The notes under the pieces were generated by a model. The model worked only from the letters and a program-made list of their open reading frames with translations. It was not told where the DNA came from and searched no databases. This document shows, piece by piece, positions 35,788-46,637 of a stretch of DNA of 64,000 bases. Source of the DNA: Linnemannia elongata (taxonomy: Eukaryota; Mortierellomycota; Mortierellomycetes; Mortierellales; Mortierellaceae); contig JAXBDG010000003.1 in the NCBI GenBank assembly GCA_036320915.1, forward strand, positions 124,001 to 188,000, read 5' to 3'. A program made the position numbers and the translations under genes. The stretch's first letter is position 1. Every line of letters begins with the position of its first letter.

Positions 35788-38700
35788 ATGGTTGAAAAGA
35801 AAGAGGTCGCCATTCCAGTGCCTGCCGCAGATAACTCTCCCATGGAGGAGGATAAACCTCTCAAGAAGACGCCAAAAGAGCTCAAGGATGCCCCCATCAA
35901 GGACATCAAGGAGGAGTTGGTATGGCACACTTCATACTCCTTTTACTTTTGTTGTACCCTGCTTTCTTTGTTGCAAGACTATCTGATCCGCTAACACTTC
36001 TCGTCTTCGTATTATATCTAGTCTGAGGAGGATCAGGAGCTCAAGACCCAGCTCGAGATGTTGATTGAGAGACTGAAGGTAACGAAGCCAAGAACCTGAT
36101 CTGCACTACGCCTTAATGGTGATTTTTGAAGAACATCCCCGAGCTGACGCGTCATTTACGCGCCCCCTTCCTTACTTTTTACTCCAACTTGCAGGAGTCC
36201 GATACCAAGCTTTACAACCCTACGCTGGAGACCCTCCGGACCCTGATCTTGACCTCGACCAGCTCCATGACCTCTGTCCCTAAGCCATTGAAGTACTTGC
36301 GCCCCCTCTACCCCGACATGGTCACCATCCACGACTCATGGCCCGACAATGCAGACAAGGTGAGTTTCTATCGGATTCGCTTCGCACTCAATTAGCCGGT
36401 TCTGGACGTATGGCATTGTTGCTGACAATGACACCTCTGATTTGGTTTACTTTTCTAGCGTTTCTTGGCCGATATTCTCTCGATCTTGGCCATGACCTAT
36501 GACGATGATAAGCTGGACACTCTCAAGTACCGCCAGGTGGGCTCAAAGAACGCCATCGGATCATGGGGACACGAATACGTCAGGTACAGATCTTGCCCTT
36601 TTTTTTTGCTACAACCAGTTGTCTTGGCTAGGGCTACGCCAATTGCTTGAAGCAGCTTTCTGACCAAGTTTTCGTTTTGGTATGAAACATTAGACATCTG
36701 TCGACTGAGATTGGACTGGAGTACACCAGACGTCAGGAGAAGGAAGCTGAGACAGAGGACCTTGTGGAGCTCGCATTGGAGGTCGCGCCATTTTTCTTGG
36801 CTCACAACGCCGAGGCTGATGCCGTTGACCTGTTGTTGCAGTTGGACATTGTTCCTAAGTTGGTCGGCTTTGTGGACAAGAACTCTTACAAGCGCGTCTG
36901 CCTCTACATCGCAAGGTACTTTCATCTGGACAAACATTGGGATAATTCATCGTCGTAGAAGGCGTTCAATGTGCATAAGACGATCGACGCTGACAGCGTG
37001 TTCACTCTTTTACGTCTCTATTTATAGCTGCGTGAACTACTTGGAGTCCCCAGATGATGCCATCTGCTTACGCACAGCACACGATATTTACTTGAAGCAC
37101 GAAAAATACGCCGAGGCACTGTTGATTGCCATCCGCATGTCTGACAAGACCCTTATCCAGAATCTCTTTGACAACTGCCAGGATCCGTAAGTGTCCCTTG
37201 GAGGTAGCTTCATTTGCTTGATAATGGCCAACATGCATAGTGACTAACATTTCTTTTCTTTGTTTTCACTCCGTAACGCTTTAGTCTCCTGAAGAAGCAG
37301 CTCGCCTTTATGCTTGCTAGACAGCAGATCTTTGTCGAGACAGAGGATGAGGACCTTCAGAACTGCATCAACAACACTCACTTGACCACTCACTTCATCA
37401 ACCTCGCCCGTGAACTCGATCTCATGGAGCCCAAGACCCCTGAGGACATCTACAAATCCCACCTGGAGCACAAGCGTAAGTCTTTGGCAGATTTTATCAC
37501 GACCCAGAGCCTTTTTTCCATGTCTGACTGTATTGACTAACCCCAAACATTTTCTCTATCATCTTTAGGCTCAGCTGGTGCCGCACAGGTTGATTCTGCT
37601 CGCCAGAACTTGGCTTCTACATTCGTCAATGCTTTCGTCAATGCCGGATTTGGAGTTGACAAGTTGATGCTTCCCGAGGAGGATGATGGTGGATGGATTT
37701 TCAAGAACAAGGATCACGGTATGATGAGTGCCTCTGCCTCCTTGGGCATGCTCTTGCTCTGGGATGTCGACATGGGTCTCAACCAGATCGACAAGTACAT
37801 CTACTCGGAGGATGAGAACATCAGGGCAGGAGCTTTGCTTGCCGTCGGTATTGTCAACTCGGGTGTCCGCAACTTGGCTGACCCCGCATTGGCTGTTCTT
37901 TCGGAGCACTTGGAGGACTCCAAGTCGGTCGCCAACCGTGTTGCTGCCATCCAGGGACTCGGACTCGCCTATGCCGGCTCTGCGAGGGAGGAACTTTCAG
38001 AGTTGTTGTTGCCCATTGTCAGTAATCCTGATCTCGCCATGGAATTAGCCTCGTTTGCTGCATTGGCTTTGGGACAGATCTTTGTCGGTACCTGTGACGG
38101 GGAGATTACCAGCACCATCCTTCAGACCATGCTCGAGCGCGCTGACGGTCAGCTCGGCGAGACCTTTGGCCGCTTCATGGGTCTCGGTCTCGGACTTCTC
38201 CACCTCGGTATGTCTCGCAGCATTGGCTTGCAGCAAGTGAAGATAACATTTTGTTAGCCTGTCCGTCAATTTCTAACCTTTTTGTGATTGTCTCTTATGA
38301 AAAAATAGGCACGCGCGGACAGTGCGATGTGACCTTGGAGACTTTGAAGGCTGTTGAGCACCCTATTGCCAAGAAGACGAGCGTGATTGTTGAGATTTGC
38401 GCATATGCCGGCTCTGGCGATGTTCTTCACATTCAGCGCATGCTCCACTACTGCAACGACCACATTGACAGCGAGAGTGGCGGTGATGACGAGTTCCAGG
38501 CTTTTGCTGTCATTGGTATTGCCTTGATTGCTCTTGGAGAGGATATTGGAGCAGAGATGGCATTGAGGTCGTTCACACACTTGATGCACTATGGAGAGCC
38601 AGTGATCCGCAAGGCTGTTCCTCTTGCCATTGGTCTCCTCTGCGCATCTAACCCTGTACTCTCTGTCCTGGATACCCTTGGCAAGTACTCGCACGATACC

Positions 38701-39381
38701 GATATTGAAGTCGCTCTGAACTCGATCTTTGCCATGGGTATGGTTGGTGCCGGAACCAACAATGCCCGTGTCGCCCAGATGTTGCGTCACCTTGCCTCTT
38801 ACTACCACAAGGACGCCAGCTGTCTCTTTGTCGTCCGCATCGCCCAGGTACTTTGTGATTCTTATTTGCTTACCTTTAGACAAGTTGATGTTGAAGGCTG
38901 CCAGCAAGCTAACATATTGTGTTTTGTCTTTAACTAATAGGGTCTGTTGCATATGGGCAAGGGAACGTTGACGATCAACCCATTGAACACCGACCGCCAG
39001 ATCATGTCAAACGTCGCTTTGGCCGGTCTGTTGACAACGCTGGTGGCCTTCACTGATGTGAAGACGCTCATCCTGGGCCGCCACCACTACCTCCTCTACT
39101 CGCTCGTGACGGCCATGTACCCACGGTTCCTGATCACTTTGAACGAAGAGCTGGAGACCGAGACCGTAGCAGTCCGTGTAGGTCAGGCTGTCGATGTTGT
39201 CGGTCAGGCTGGTCGACCCAAGACTATTACAGGATTCCAGACACACTCTACACCTGTGCTGTTGGCCTACTCTGAGCGTGCCGAGCTGTCGACAGAAGAA
39301 TACCTGTCCCAGGCACCTATTCTGGAGGGCATTGTGCTCCTGAAGAAGAACCCTGATTATGTCGAGGAGGTCAAGGCATAA
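35788..39381 (+). CDS. RPN1: 26S proteasome regulatory subunit RPN1 (PSMD2)
   Basis: Largest non-ATPase subunit of the proteasome base; it binds the Rpt ring, ubiquitin, UBL shuttle factors and Ubp6. Ten exons: 35788-35919, 36022-36078, 36195-36359, 36459-36583, 36694-36915, 37028-37186, 37285-37475, 37569-38207, 38309-38847, 38941-39381, giving 889 aa, the normal size. Family blocks: ELTQLEM-type start after a K/E-rich leader ([17 protein letters not shown]), [38 protein letters not shown], and the proteasome/cyclosome repeat region ([46 protein letters not shown]) up to [14 protein letters not shown] and the C-terminal [12 protein letters not shown]. All introns are 84-122 bp and land between conserved blocks. 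The start ATG (GCCATGG) opens the only frame joining exon 2. Stop-to-stop distance to the kanadaptin gene is only 119 bp. Confidence 0.97.
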
Positions 39382-39500
39382 GATAGATTGATGCACTAGC
39401 ATGAGAAGTACCTGATTTTATGAACAAACAAAACAAACAAACAAAAATGTTACAAAAAAAAAATCAACGCGTTCTTGGAGGGGTTTTATGACTATGCAAG

Positions 39501-41899
39501 TTATGAAGGAGGAGGGAGGGATGGTCCGAGAACACGAGGCTTCTTGACCTCCGTTGTTGTTGAAGTACTATCTGGTTCGCTGTGCCGTTTCGCAGTTGCT
39601 GCTGCTTGTTGAGTTTTTGTTGCGCCTGCTGCAGCACCAGCGCCAGGGCCAGGTCCGATCTTGGCCAAGATATCAACCGGCTTGGTATACTCAATCAGCA
39701 TCACCAACCGCTTCTCCTCCTTCCGCATCCCTGCCAACATTTGTACCAGCTTCCCCTTCGACTCCTTCCCAGTAGATTTGTCGTCCTTCTCAAGAGAAGC
39801 CATGTAGGCGTCCAAGTCTCCGGACTCTTCGAGTTGTTTGCGAGCTGCGGCTGTGGCGTCAAAGTTCTGGATCTGGGTTTCGAGGGCAGAGATTTGGGAG
39901 AGAAGGGCGGTGTGTTTTTGGAGGAGGGAGTCGTGTGTGTCCGCTGTTTGGTCAGACTTCTTGGTGGTTGCCTTCTTCTTTTTTGCTATTTTTGATAGGG
40001 GACAAGTAGGAGTGAGGAAAGGAAAAGGTAGGATGAGTTTTAAGAAGGAAGCAAAAAAGAAAAGAACCGAATTCAATGCTCAAGAGCCTATTTTTTGAAT
40101 GCAAAAACTTACCAGTTCTGTCGTAAAAGTCGTCATCATCATCGTCCGAGTTCTCAACCTTCTGCGCCCTTGAGTGAGACGAGGATCCTAAGAACGGGTT
40201 GAAGAGATATAAAGTACGCGTTGGGTCATGAAGAACGACAAAAAGTGAGGATTATTGATTCGTGTGCATACATATCAAACCCATCAAGCAGCCACTCGCT
40301 TCCCAAGCTCCTGCATTTCTTACCTTCACTAGAACCCTTCTTGTTGTTATTCAACATCCCCCTAGAATCCAACTGAATGCACGCATCCAACGCCGCCTCG
40401 CGTTCCGCATCCTTCCTCTTCCCCGTAGTAGCCTCTCCATAAACAGGTCCCATACTCGTCTCGATGGGTAACCGGATACGAGCCGTGTATTCACGAGCGT
40501 GTCCAGGTCCCGATTCTTCAATCTCAAATTCGCAACTGTAACCCTTGGACTCTAGGTAGTGTCTAAGGGCCTTTTTGGGGTCCTTTCTGTAGGATGCGTC
40601 GGGATCAACTTGACGTCTGGCTCCTGAACCGTCCATCATAGCAGCTTCTTCCATGTCATCTTCGTCCACTGCGTCTGGTGCCATACCCCTATATCGTGGG
40701 TCAATTATGTGCAAGTAAACACATGCGTTAATATCTGAATCCAATAAAGCAGCCATGAATCTCTACAACATGTCCCCCGTACTTACCAAGAGTTGAACTC
40801 TTCCTCCTCTTCCTCCTCCTTCGACCTCGCAGGCTTCTCCCGATTCTGTTTCTCAATCATCTTTCTCACAACCTCTCTCTCCTCCTCCTCCTGATCAACA
40901 ACCTCCTCCGTCTGGAACAAATAAATCCTTGTACTCTCTCCGAACCGCAGCTGATCTCCCGGTTTGATTTTGACGTGCATCTGGGGCGGGATCTTGGCCT
41001 TGTTGAGCTTTGTCCCGTGGGAGGAGTTGAGGTCATAGAGGAATGTTTCGCCAGAGGATTTGAATTGGATCACTGCGTGGTATCTCGACAGTGACTATAG
41101 GGGTTTTTGGTTTTTTGTTAGTAGGAATAAATGGATATGTTAATTAAGTAAAGCACTCCGTCGTGTCTATAGATAAACAACACACATAAAGCCAATGCAC
41201 AAAATAACGCGAGAAAAACAATAGACCTACAGGGTGCTCCATCTCAAGGTCGCACATGGGTAATCGTCCGATGGTCAGGAACTCCTTGAGGGGCGCTTTG
41301 ATCTTGTCGACCAGAACGCCATTCTTGATGACTTCGAAAAAGAATTGTTGGTTTGGGTATCCGCTCCAGGCGGGCTTTTGGTATTTCAGTGGTGGTGCGT
41401 TTGCTGGGGGTCCTGAGGGTCCTCCTGAGGGTTTGCTTGGTTGTTGCTGTTGCTGCTCTTGTTCTTGTGGAGGAGCTGATCCGTCGGCGTCTATGAGTGT
41501 GGTAGATATCGCAGGCGTGAATCATCAGTATCCCTGATCAGCTCGGCAAGGTAGAGCCAAGGAAACAGTTGAGCCAGTAACAAAAGGGGGAGGCGCAGGC
41601 AAGGAAACATTACCTGTGCTGCTAGGCTTTGAAGATTCTTTAGATTGGTCTTTGGGAAACAATGGTGGAGGTGGAGGTGGCGTAGACCCGGACGCTGAAG
41701 TGGCGCGTTTGACAGGTGCCGCGGGCATAGCAAACACGCCCTCGTCACCCTTCTTTTCCTGCTCAGGTGATGTTATTGCTGTTGATGCTGAACCCGCGGA
41801 TTCTGACGTACGTTCCTGTGCTTCCTGACTATCTCCATTACTCTGTGCGGCAGCTGCATTAATTGCCTTGGCCGGCATTTGTGGCACTACGAATGTCAT
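39501..41899 (-). CDS. Kanadaptin (SLC4A1AP) homolog, FHA protein
   Basis: Nuclear FHA protein of 592 aa; the human homolog SLC4A1AP is nuclear, found with spliceosomal proteins, and its precise role is unclear. Exons: 41899-41614, 41490-41231, 41094-40787, 40688-40324, 40187-40113, 39985-39501. The N-terminus is Ala/Pro/Gln-rich. KPAWSGYPNQQFFFEVIKNG and LTIGRLPMCDLEMEHP open the FHA domain, which continues after an intron as SLSRYHAVIQF and DLNSSHGTKLNK. Exon 4 encodes a dsRNA-binding-like fold (KKALRHYLESKGYSCEFEIE to EREAALDACIQLD), as in kanadaptin. The last exon carries a coiled coil and a basic-acidic tail with KKPRVLGPSLPPPS, near-identical in type to the family C-terminus. The start chosen is ATG 41899; the frame opens upstream only with non-ATG codons. 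Confidence 0.9.
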
Positions 41900-42506
41900 G
41901 GTCGTTTGGCGATCCTTTTTTGTTGGCTGGTTGATGGTTGGAGACAAAAGAAAAGGGTCCTTTTTTTATGCGCGAAATGCCTCGAATGATCACGTGCAAA
42001 TTATCCGTGTAGAACGATATTTCGCAACGCGGTAGAAGTAATTGAACCATGGTGAAGGAATTGGTGTTGACAACGAGCAGACAGGGTTCAGCTTCTTTCA
42101 AATTGACACTCTTTCTGAATAGAACACCAGAAACCTACTCTGTTGCTACAAAAACTTTGATTGCTTTTAAAGAAAAGATCAAGGACGACATCTCCAAATC
42201 AAACGGGCACGGAACACCATTACCAACAAAAATGCCAAGTGTCCCTCGCTCCTGGCCTTTTACCTTGTTGGTCCTTGTCACTAAAACTAAAAGAACCGCA
42301 TCGTCTTCACTGTCATCTTCCTAACTCTCGACCTTCTCTCATACTGGCTACTTGCGAACAAGAATCGTGATCGAGTAAAAAATAACGTGGTATTCTATCG
42401 CAATCGGTTTATTTGTTGCTACTGTTGTGATATTTGTCGTTGTAGATATATGTTCTTCGTCCTTATTGATTTCCTGTCTTCCTGTGAGAGAAATGAGAGT
42501 ATTTCC
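41900..42506. other. Spacer between kanadaptin promoter and KISH 3' end
   Basis: 607 bases holding the kanadaptin promoter and KISH 3' UTR (both minus). A minus-strand AATAAA at 42413-42408 lies about 94 bases past the KISH stop. A plus-strand frame of 91 codons (42049-42324, ATG in ACCATGG) is present but shows no family similarity and runs antisense to the KISH 3' flank; not called. Confidence 0.45.
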
Positions 42507-43324
42507 TCACTTTGATGGGAGCAACAAGCTGATACCCATGCAGATACATGCCAACGACACATATGGACTGAGACGCTCGCCTATTTCATGTCAATTGTGA
42601 TCAAAGGGAAGACCGTGGTTAGTGAGATCGCCCTTTTTGCTTCCGTTTTCCATGTCTCGTAATACGCTGACAGACAGAGGATCCATAAAGCGTATTCTTC
42701 CTTTGTGTGTATGTACCTATCCTTGCTGCCTTCCAGAAAATACCGAGAACACTAAAAATGAAGAAAAAAAAATTGATACGTGTCAGTCCAACTGCCAATT
42801 GCGTCTCGAACTTGGTGAGTAGTGAAAAATGCATAGCGTGGTCAAAGTTCCGTTTCAGGAAAGGGAAGGGCGAACGTACCCAGTCTTGTTGCGGTCAAGG
42901 AGACTTGTCTGGGACTGGACGTAGGTGCAGGTGCAGATCATCAGCAGGATGACCAGAAGCAGACTTTGAAAGTTGAACAGGGCCGACTAATGCATGGAGC
43001 ATGGGTTTGAATTGAAGGAACGATGAGTGGCAAAGTGTCAGCTTTTGTTGTGCGTGAGGTGTGATGTACGTGAAGAAGGGTAAGGAGCTGTGGGTGTGGG
43101 TTGTGGGGTGAAAAGAACTGCATGTCGCCGCTGAGAGGTGTGAGACGTGTCATCCTGAACGTGTGGTTCCTGGCTGGTGTTGGCATGCAAGAGTTCGAGG
43201 AGAGGAAGGAAGTCAGGGCCTCCAGGGCTACCCTTTGGGCAGTAGTGCGTCCTTGCGGTAAGGTGTTGTTGTTTCTTGTGCTCATTCCTTGTCTTGCTGG
43301 GTTCCACTGTTAGGTCATTACCAT
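42507..43324 (-). CDS. KSH1: KISH (TMEM167/Ksh1) secretory-pathway membrane protein
   Basis: Small Golgi protein needed for early secretion, 72 aa, the exact family length. It is built from four exons too short for ORF scanning: 43324-43322 (ATG alone, followed by GTAATG), 42986-42880, 42751-42717 (35 nt) and 42580-42507. The product reads [20 protein letters not shown] after Met (hydrophobic segment 1), [16 protein letters not shown], then [19 protein letters not shown] across two splice joins, and a second membrane segment [15 protein letters not shown], ending SK. The order and motifs (FNFQSLLxVILLxICTCTY, LLDRNK, GxFWKxARIGER, SPYVxLAC) are the KISH signature. Introns are 335, 128 and 136 bp. 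An overlapping, unspliced frame at 42941-43285 is a shadow of exon 2 plus intron. Confidence 0.93.
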
Positions 43325-43532
43325 GGCGAAGTGGGTTGTGAGTGTGAGTTTTGGTGAGTGTTGATGGAAGGAAAGAAAAGAGTTGGGATTGACACGTTTG
43401 AAATTTAGCTGTGGGATTCAAAAATAGCGCATGCGATCAAAATCATAGATAGGTCTTTGGTATTGAACATGTCAAGCTTTCATTTTAAGTACTTTTGCGG
43501 CGAAGACAAAAAAAATCCAACGCGGGGCTAAA

Positions 43533-46500
43533 CTATGCGGACCCTGAGCTACACTCGTCATCTGCGTCGTTGTCACTCTCATGATTCTCGCTCTGGCCAT
43601 CGCTCGCTGAATCCTGTTGCTGCTGTTGCTGCTGCTGGTGCCCCGAATGACCACTCGACGACGAAGACGACGAAGACAACGAAGACAACGACGAAAGCGA
43701 TGATGGCGACGATGGATGCGAAGAAGGCATGGGCACATGCACAGGTATAAAACCATGATTACTATTCGCCTGAACCTGTAGTCCCTGAGCCGTCGATACC
43801 CTAATGGGAGGAAGTGTCGCAAACTCAGCCTGTGAAGCACGCATCATCTGATCATACTCTAGGAAGTGGTGTTGCGTTGGGCTCCCAGGATTCCGTGATA
43901 TCATTAGCCTTGCTGGAGGCTGAGGTGCAGGGGATGTGAGCATCCGAAGGCCGAAGTTTCTGCTGGTCCTGATGCTGGCACTAGTAGTGTAGCGGTGGGA
44001 ATGAGCATTCGCCAAGAGAGTATCTGGCTGCTGAGATGGAAATGGAATGTGCCTTCTTGATCTAGGGTGAGGATGAGAATCGTGGCGTAGAGACCCTTGC
44101 CAGGGGCGAGAGGAGCCATAGGGCTGGGAAGGATGGGGAAAGAGGATAGTATCAGAGATAGACGCGGAGAAGGAGGCGGTGTTGTTGTAGCTGTTGTACG
44201 GCTGGTAGCGATGGTTGTTGTTGGAATGATAGTATTGGTTGTTGTAACTGCTGCGGTGCTGGTTGTAGTTGAGTTGGTTACCGCTGCAGTAGTTACCACT
44301 GAAGTGGTGGCTGTTGTAGTTGAGATAGTCATTGGAAGCAGAGGGAGAATTGGAAGGTGTAAGGCTGTGGTAAGACGAGGATTGGTGTACATTAAATTGT
44401 TGGTGGTGACCCTGGGATCCAGTATGCTGAGGGTGGTGAGGATGCTGAAGGTGTTGCTGATACTGTGAGGGCTGATAGAGTTGTGAAGGCTGATGATGAT
44501 GCGAAGAGTATGAAGATTGATGATGATGCTGTAAAGGCTGTTGGTGCTGGGTATGATTGCCAGGCTGATGATTAGTGGCATGGTACAGAAAGAGTTGTGG
44601 AGGAGGGATTTGACCAGAATTACCACTGCAAGTAGGTGACTGTCCATGCAAACTTTGATTCCTAGGATAATGCTGAGGGTTATGGCGAGGTGGAGGAGTA
44701 TGCTGTACAGAAGTAAGCGTATGCTGTGTGGAAGGAGAAGCAGGCACAGAGGAGGAAGAAGATTCTTGTTGACTGGTAGATGTACCAGAAGGCCCATTCT
44801 GTTGTGCCTGCCAGGCAAGTCTTCTACGCACCTCCCCGCCATTGCGCCGCCGCTCTTCCTCTTTGCGTTGCTCTTCTTCCTCTCGAAGTCGCCGAGCTTC
44901 CTCTCTGCGTCTGATGAGGTCCAGGGAGAGGGATGCCCCGATTTCAGCAGGGGTGATTCCGCGTCGTGGGGTGTGGGAGTGGGCAATGATGGGTTGGTTC
45001 CCGACGCGGCGGACAAGGCCGTTCCCGTATCTGACGATGTTGTTGCTGTTATCTCTGACGTTATTGTTGGTACTGCCACCGCCACTGTTGTTACCACTGT
45101 CAACGTCCATAGCGTTACTATTGCCGTTGTTATTGCCGTGGCCGTGGCCGTTGTGATCAGGCGCTACGTTGTTATTGCTGAAAGCGGTAGTGACAGTATG
45201 GCCAATACCCTGCGCGACCGTCCCTCCAGCCAATCCAGTCCGATATCGCCTTGCTGTTTTGGTATTCGCAGCGGTCCGATTAGTTGCCGTCTGCCTGGGG
45301 GTACCATCACCTATGGCAGGTGGTGCACCTCGTCCTCTTCCATTAGTGGGAGTTTCAGAGGCCCTGGCTCCAGCTCTATCTGAGGACTGACCAGCTCCGG
45401 TAGTGGCTGTTGGTGCTGTAGTAGTTGTTGTTGTAGACGTTGTGTTGGAACGAGATTTCTTGAGATCAAGTCGCGAAGACAAATTCGACGACGGTAAAGG
45501 CAAAAACGGAAGGGAAGTAACAGCTGTTGAAGACGACGAAGGAGGGAAATCAGAAGTCGGACGCAGGGAAGGTGAGAATGTGCCTATGCGAGGGTAGATC
45601 AACTCCTCGCCGTCGAGACCATGCCTCCTGCTGTTGGGGTCTTCGAAACCCACGTGAGGAGGGAATGAAGACAGCGTGGCTCCTAATGGAGATATCGTTC
45701 CAGCGGTGGGGTAGGTGTTGGGAGGGTGGTTCATCCCGACCATGCCGTTACCGTCGTAACTAAAGTTATTGCAGATGCTGTTGATGATTTGGACCTGCTG
45801 TTGACAAGAGGGGCGAAGAGGGCGGGTAGGACGACGAGGAAGAGTTATTTGATTCTGTCCGGACTCTGAGGAATAATCACTTCCTGAATCGGGATCAGTC
45901 TCCGTTAAATCGGGGTCAGTTTCTGTTGCATCAGGATCGAACTCAGGGGTGGGGCTTTTCGTACCGTTGTTGGTATTCCCGCCAGCTGTGGCAGTGGCAG
46001 TTTCGTTGGTGTCGGGGGTAATGGCATTCTGATTTGTTGTGGTGTCCATCACGTCCTTGGTTGCTGTTGAAACAGGCGGTTTCGAGGACTTTCCTTTGCT
46101 GTTTTTGCCTTTGCTCCTAGATCTGCAGCCTTTAGCAGTGGCCATCGATTCTGGAGTTGCATGATTCCACCCTCTGATGGGACTAGGAGCAAAACGCGCA
46201 GCTGCCGTAGTTGATGTTGCAGATTCAGAGGAAGCAGATCCGCTTTCTCCATCCGTCGAAGCAATTGCAAGCGGAGAGTCATGAACACCCCGTTTTCCTC
46301 CTGGTAGGGCACGTTTTCCGCCGGAGGTGCGTGCCTTCTTAGGTAAGGATGCTGTTTCGTCACTTGCTATTGTGGGGGAGAAGGTAGCGGGGGTGGTTGT
46401 AGAGGTTGGAGCTTTCGTGATTGAAGCGTCTTTCTTGGACCTTTTCTTTGAAGGCTTTGCTGTAACAGGTTCAGGTACAAGTTCGGAGTCAGGGACAGAT

Positions 46501-46637
46501 ACTGGTTCAAGCTCAGAGGCAGTTTCAGGAGCGGTGGTGGCTGTGATCGTGGCAGTGGTGGTTGATTGAGAAGATGTGTCATTGCTTGCGGGAGGAGATG
46601 CGAATTTTGACTGCTTGGATTTTTTACTCGGCGCCAT
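43533..46637 (-). CDS. Large low-complexity protein, unrecognised
   Basis: Single open frame of 1034 aa from ATG 46637 (ATAATGGCG). I recognise no folded domain. The first ~300 residues are S/T/A/P-rich with lysine patches (MAPSKKSKQSK, KPSKKRSKKD), suggesting nuclear localisation. Around 570-620 is a charged helix rich in Arg and Glu (LIRRREEARRLREEEEQRKE), the only segment likely to be ordered. Residues about 680-900 are rich in His, Gln, Ser, Asn and Tyr, resembling prion-like domains. A Gln run near 1000 precedes an acidic tail (ESDNDADDECSSGSA). The absence of stops over 3.1 kb and the clean start argue for a gene; large antisense frames (for example 44646-45383) are by-products of the repeats. 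Candidates are a transcription co-regulator or RNA-granule protein, both guesses. Confidence 0.7.
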   Translation of the reverse strand: MAPSKKSKQSKFASPPASNDTSSQSTTTATITATTAPETASELEPVSVPDSELVPEPVTAKPSKKRSKKDASITKAPTSTTTPATFSPTIASDETASLPKKARTSGGKRALPGGKRGVHDSPLAIASTDGESGSASSESATSTTAAARFAPSPIRGWNHATPESMATAKGCRSRSKGKNSKGKSSKPPVSTATKDVMDTTTNQNAITPDTNETATATAGGNTNNGTKSPTPEFDPDATETDPDLTETDPDSGSDYSSESGQNQITLPRRPTRPLRPSCQQQVQIINSICNNFSYDGNGMVGMNHPPNTYPTAGTISPLGATLSSFPPHVGFEDPNSRRHGLDGEELIYPRIGTFSPSLRPTSDFPPSSSSTAVTSLPFLPLPSSNLSSRLDLKKSRSNTTSTTTTTTAPTATTGAGQSSDRAGARASETPTNGRGRGAPPAIGDGTPRQTATNRTAANTKTARRYRTGLAGGTVAQGIGHTVTTAFSNNNVAPDHNGHGHGNNNGNSNAMDVDSGNNSGGGSTNNNVRDNSNNIVRYGNGLVRRVGNQPIIAHSHTPRRGITPAEIGASLSLDLIRRREEARRLREEEEQRKEEERRRNGGEVRRRLAWQAQQNGPSGTSTSQQESSSSSVPASPSTQHTLTSVQHTPPPRHNPQHYPRNQSLHGQSPTCSGNSGQIPPPQLFLYHATNHQPGNHTQHQQPLQHHHQSSYSSHHHQPSQLYQPSQYQQHLQHPHHPQHTGSQGHHQQFNVHQSSSYHSLTPSNSPSASNDYLNYNSHHFSGNYCSGNQLNYNQHRSSYNNQYYHSNNNHRYQPYNSYNNTASFSASISDTILFPHPSQPYGSSRPWQGSLRHDSHPHPRSRRHIPFPSQQPDTLLANAHSHRYTTSASIRTSRNFGLRMLTSPAPQPPARLMISRNPGSPTQHHFLEYDQMMRASQAEFATLPPIRVSTAQGLQVQANSNHGFIPVHVPMPSSHPSSPSSLSSLSSLSSSSSSSSGHSGHQQQQQQQQDSASDGQSENHESDNDADDECSSGSA

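Noticed and set aside
38266..39402. Minus-strand frames of 228 and 131 codons
   Set aside because: Antisense to strongly conserved RPN1 exons.
42049..42324. 91-codon plus-strand frame with good ATG context
   Set aside because: No domain, antisense to the KISH 3' flank, and the KISH poly(A) signal lies just beyond it.
42941..43421. Two unspliced minus-strand frames of 114 and 127 codons
   Set aside because: They run through the KISH first intron in the wrong frames; the spliced KISH model explains the region.
43904..45383. 399-codon minus-strand and 245-codon plus-strand frames
   Set aside because: Frame-shifted and antisense shadows of the 1034-aa low-complexity gene.
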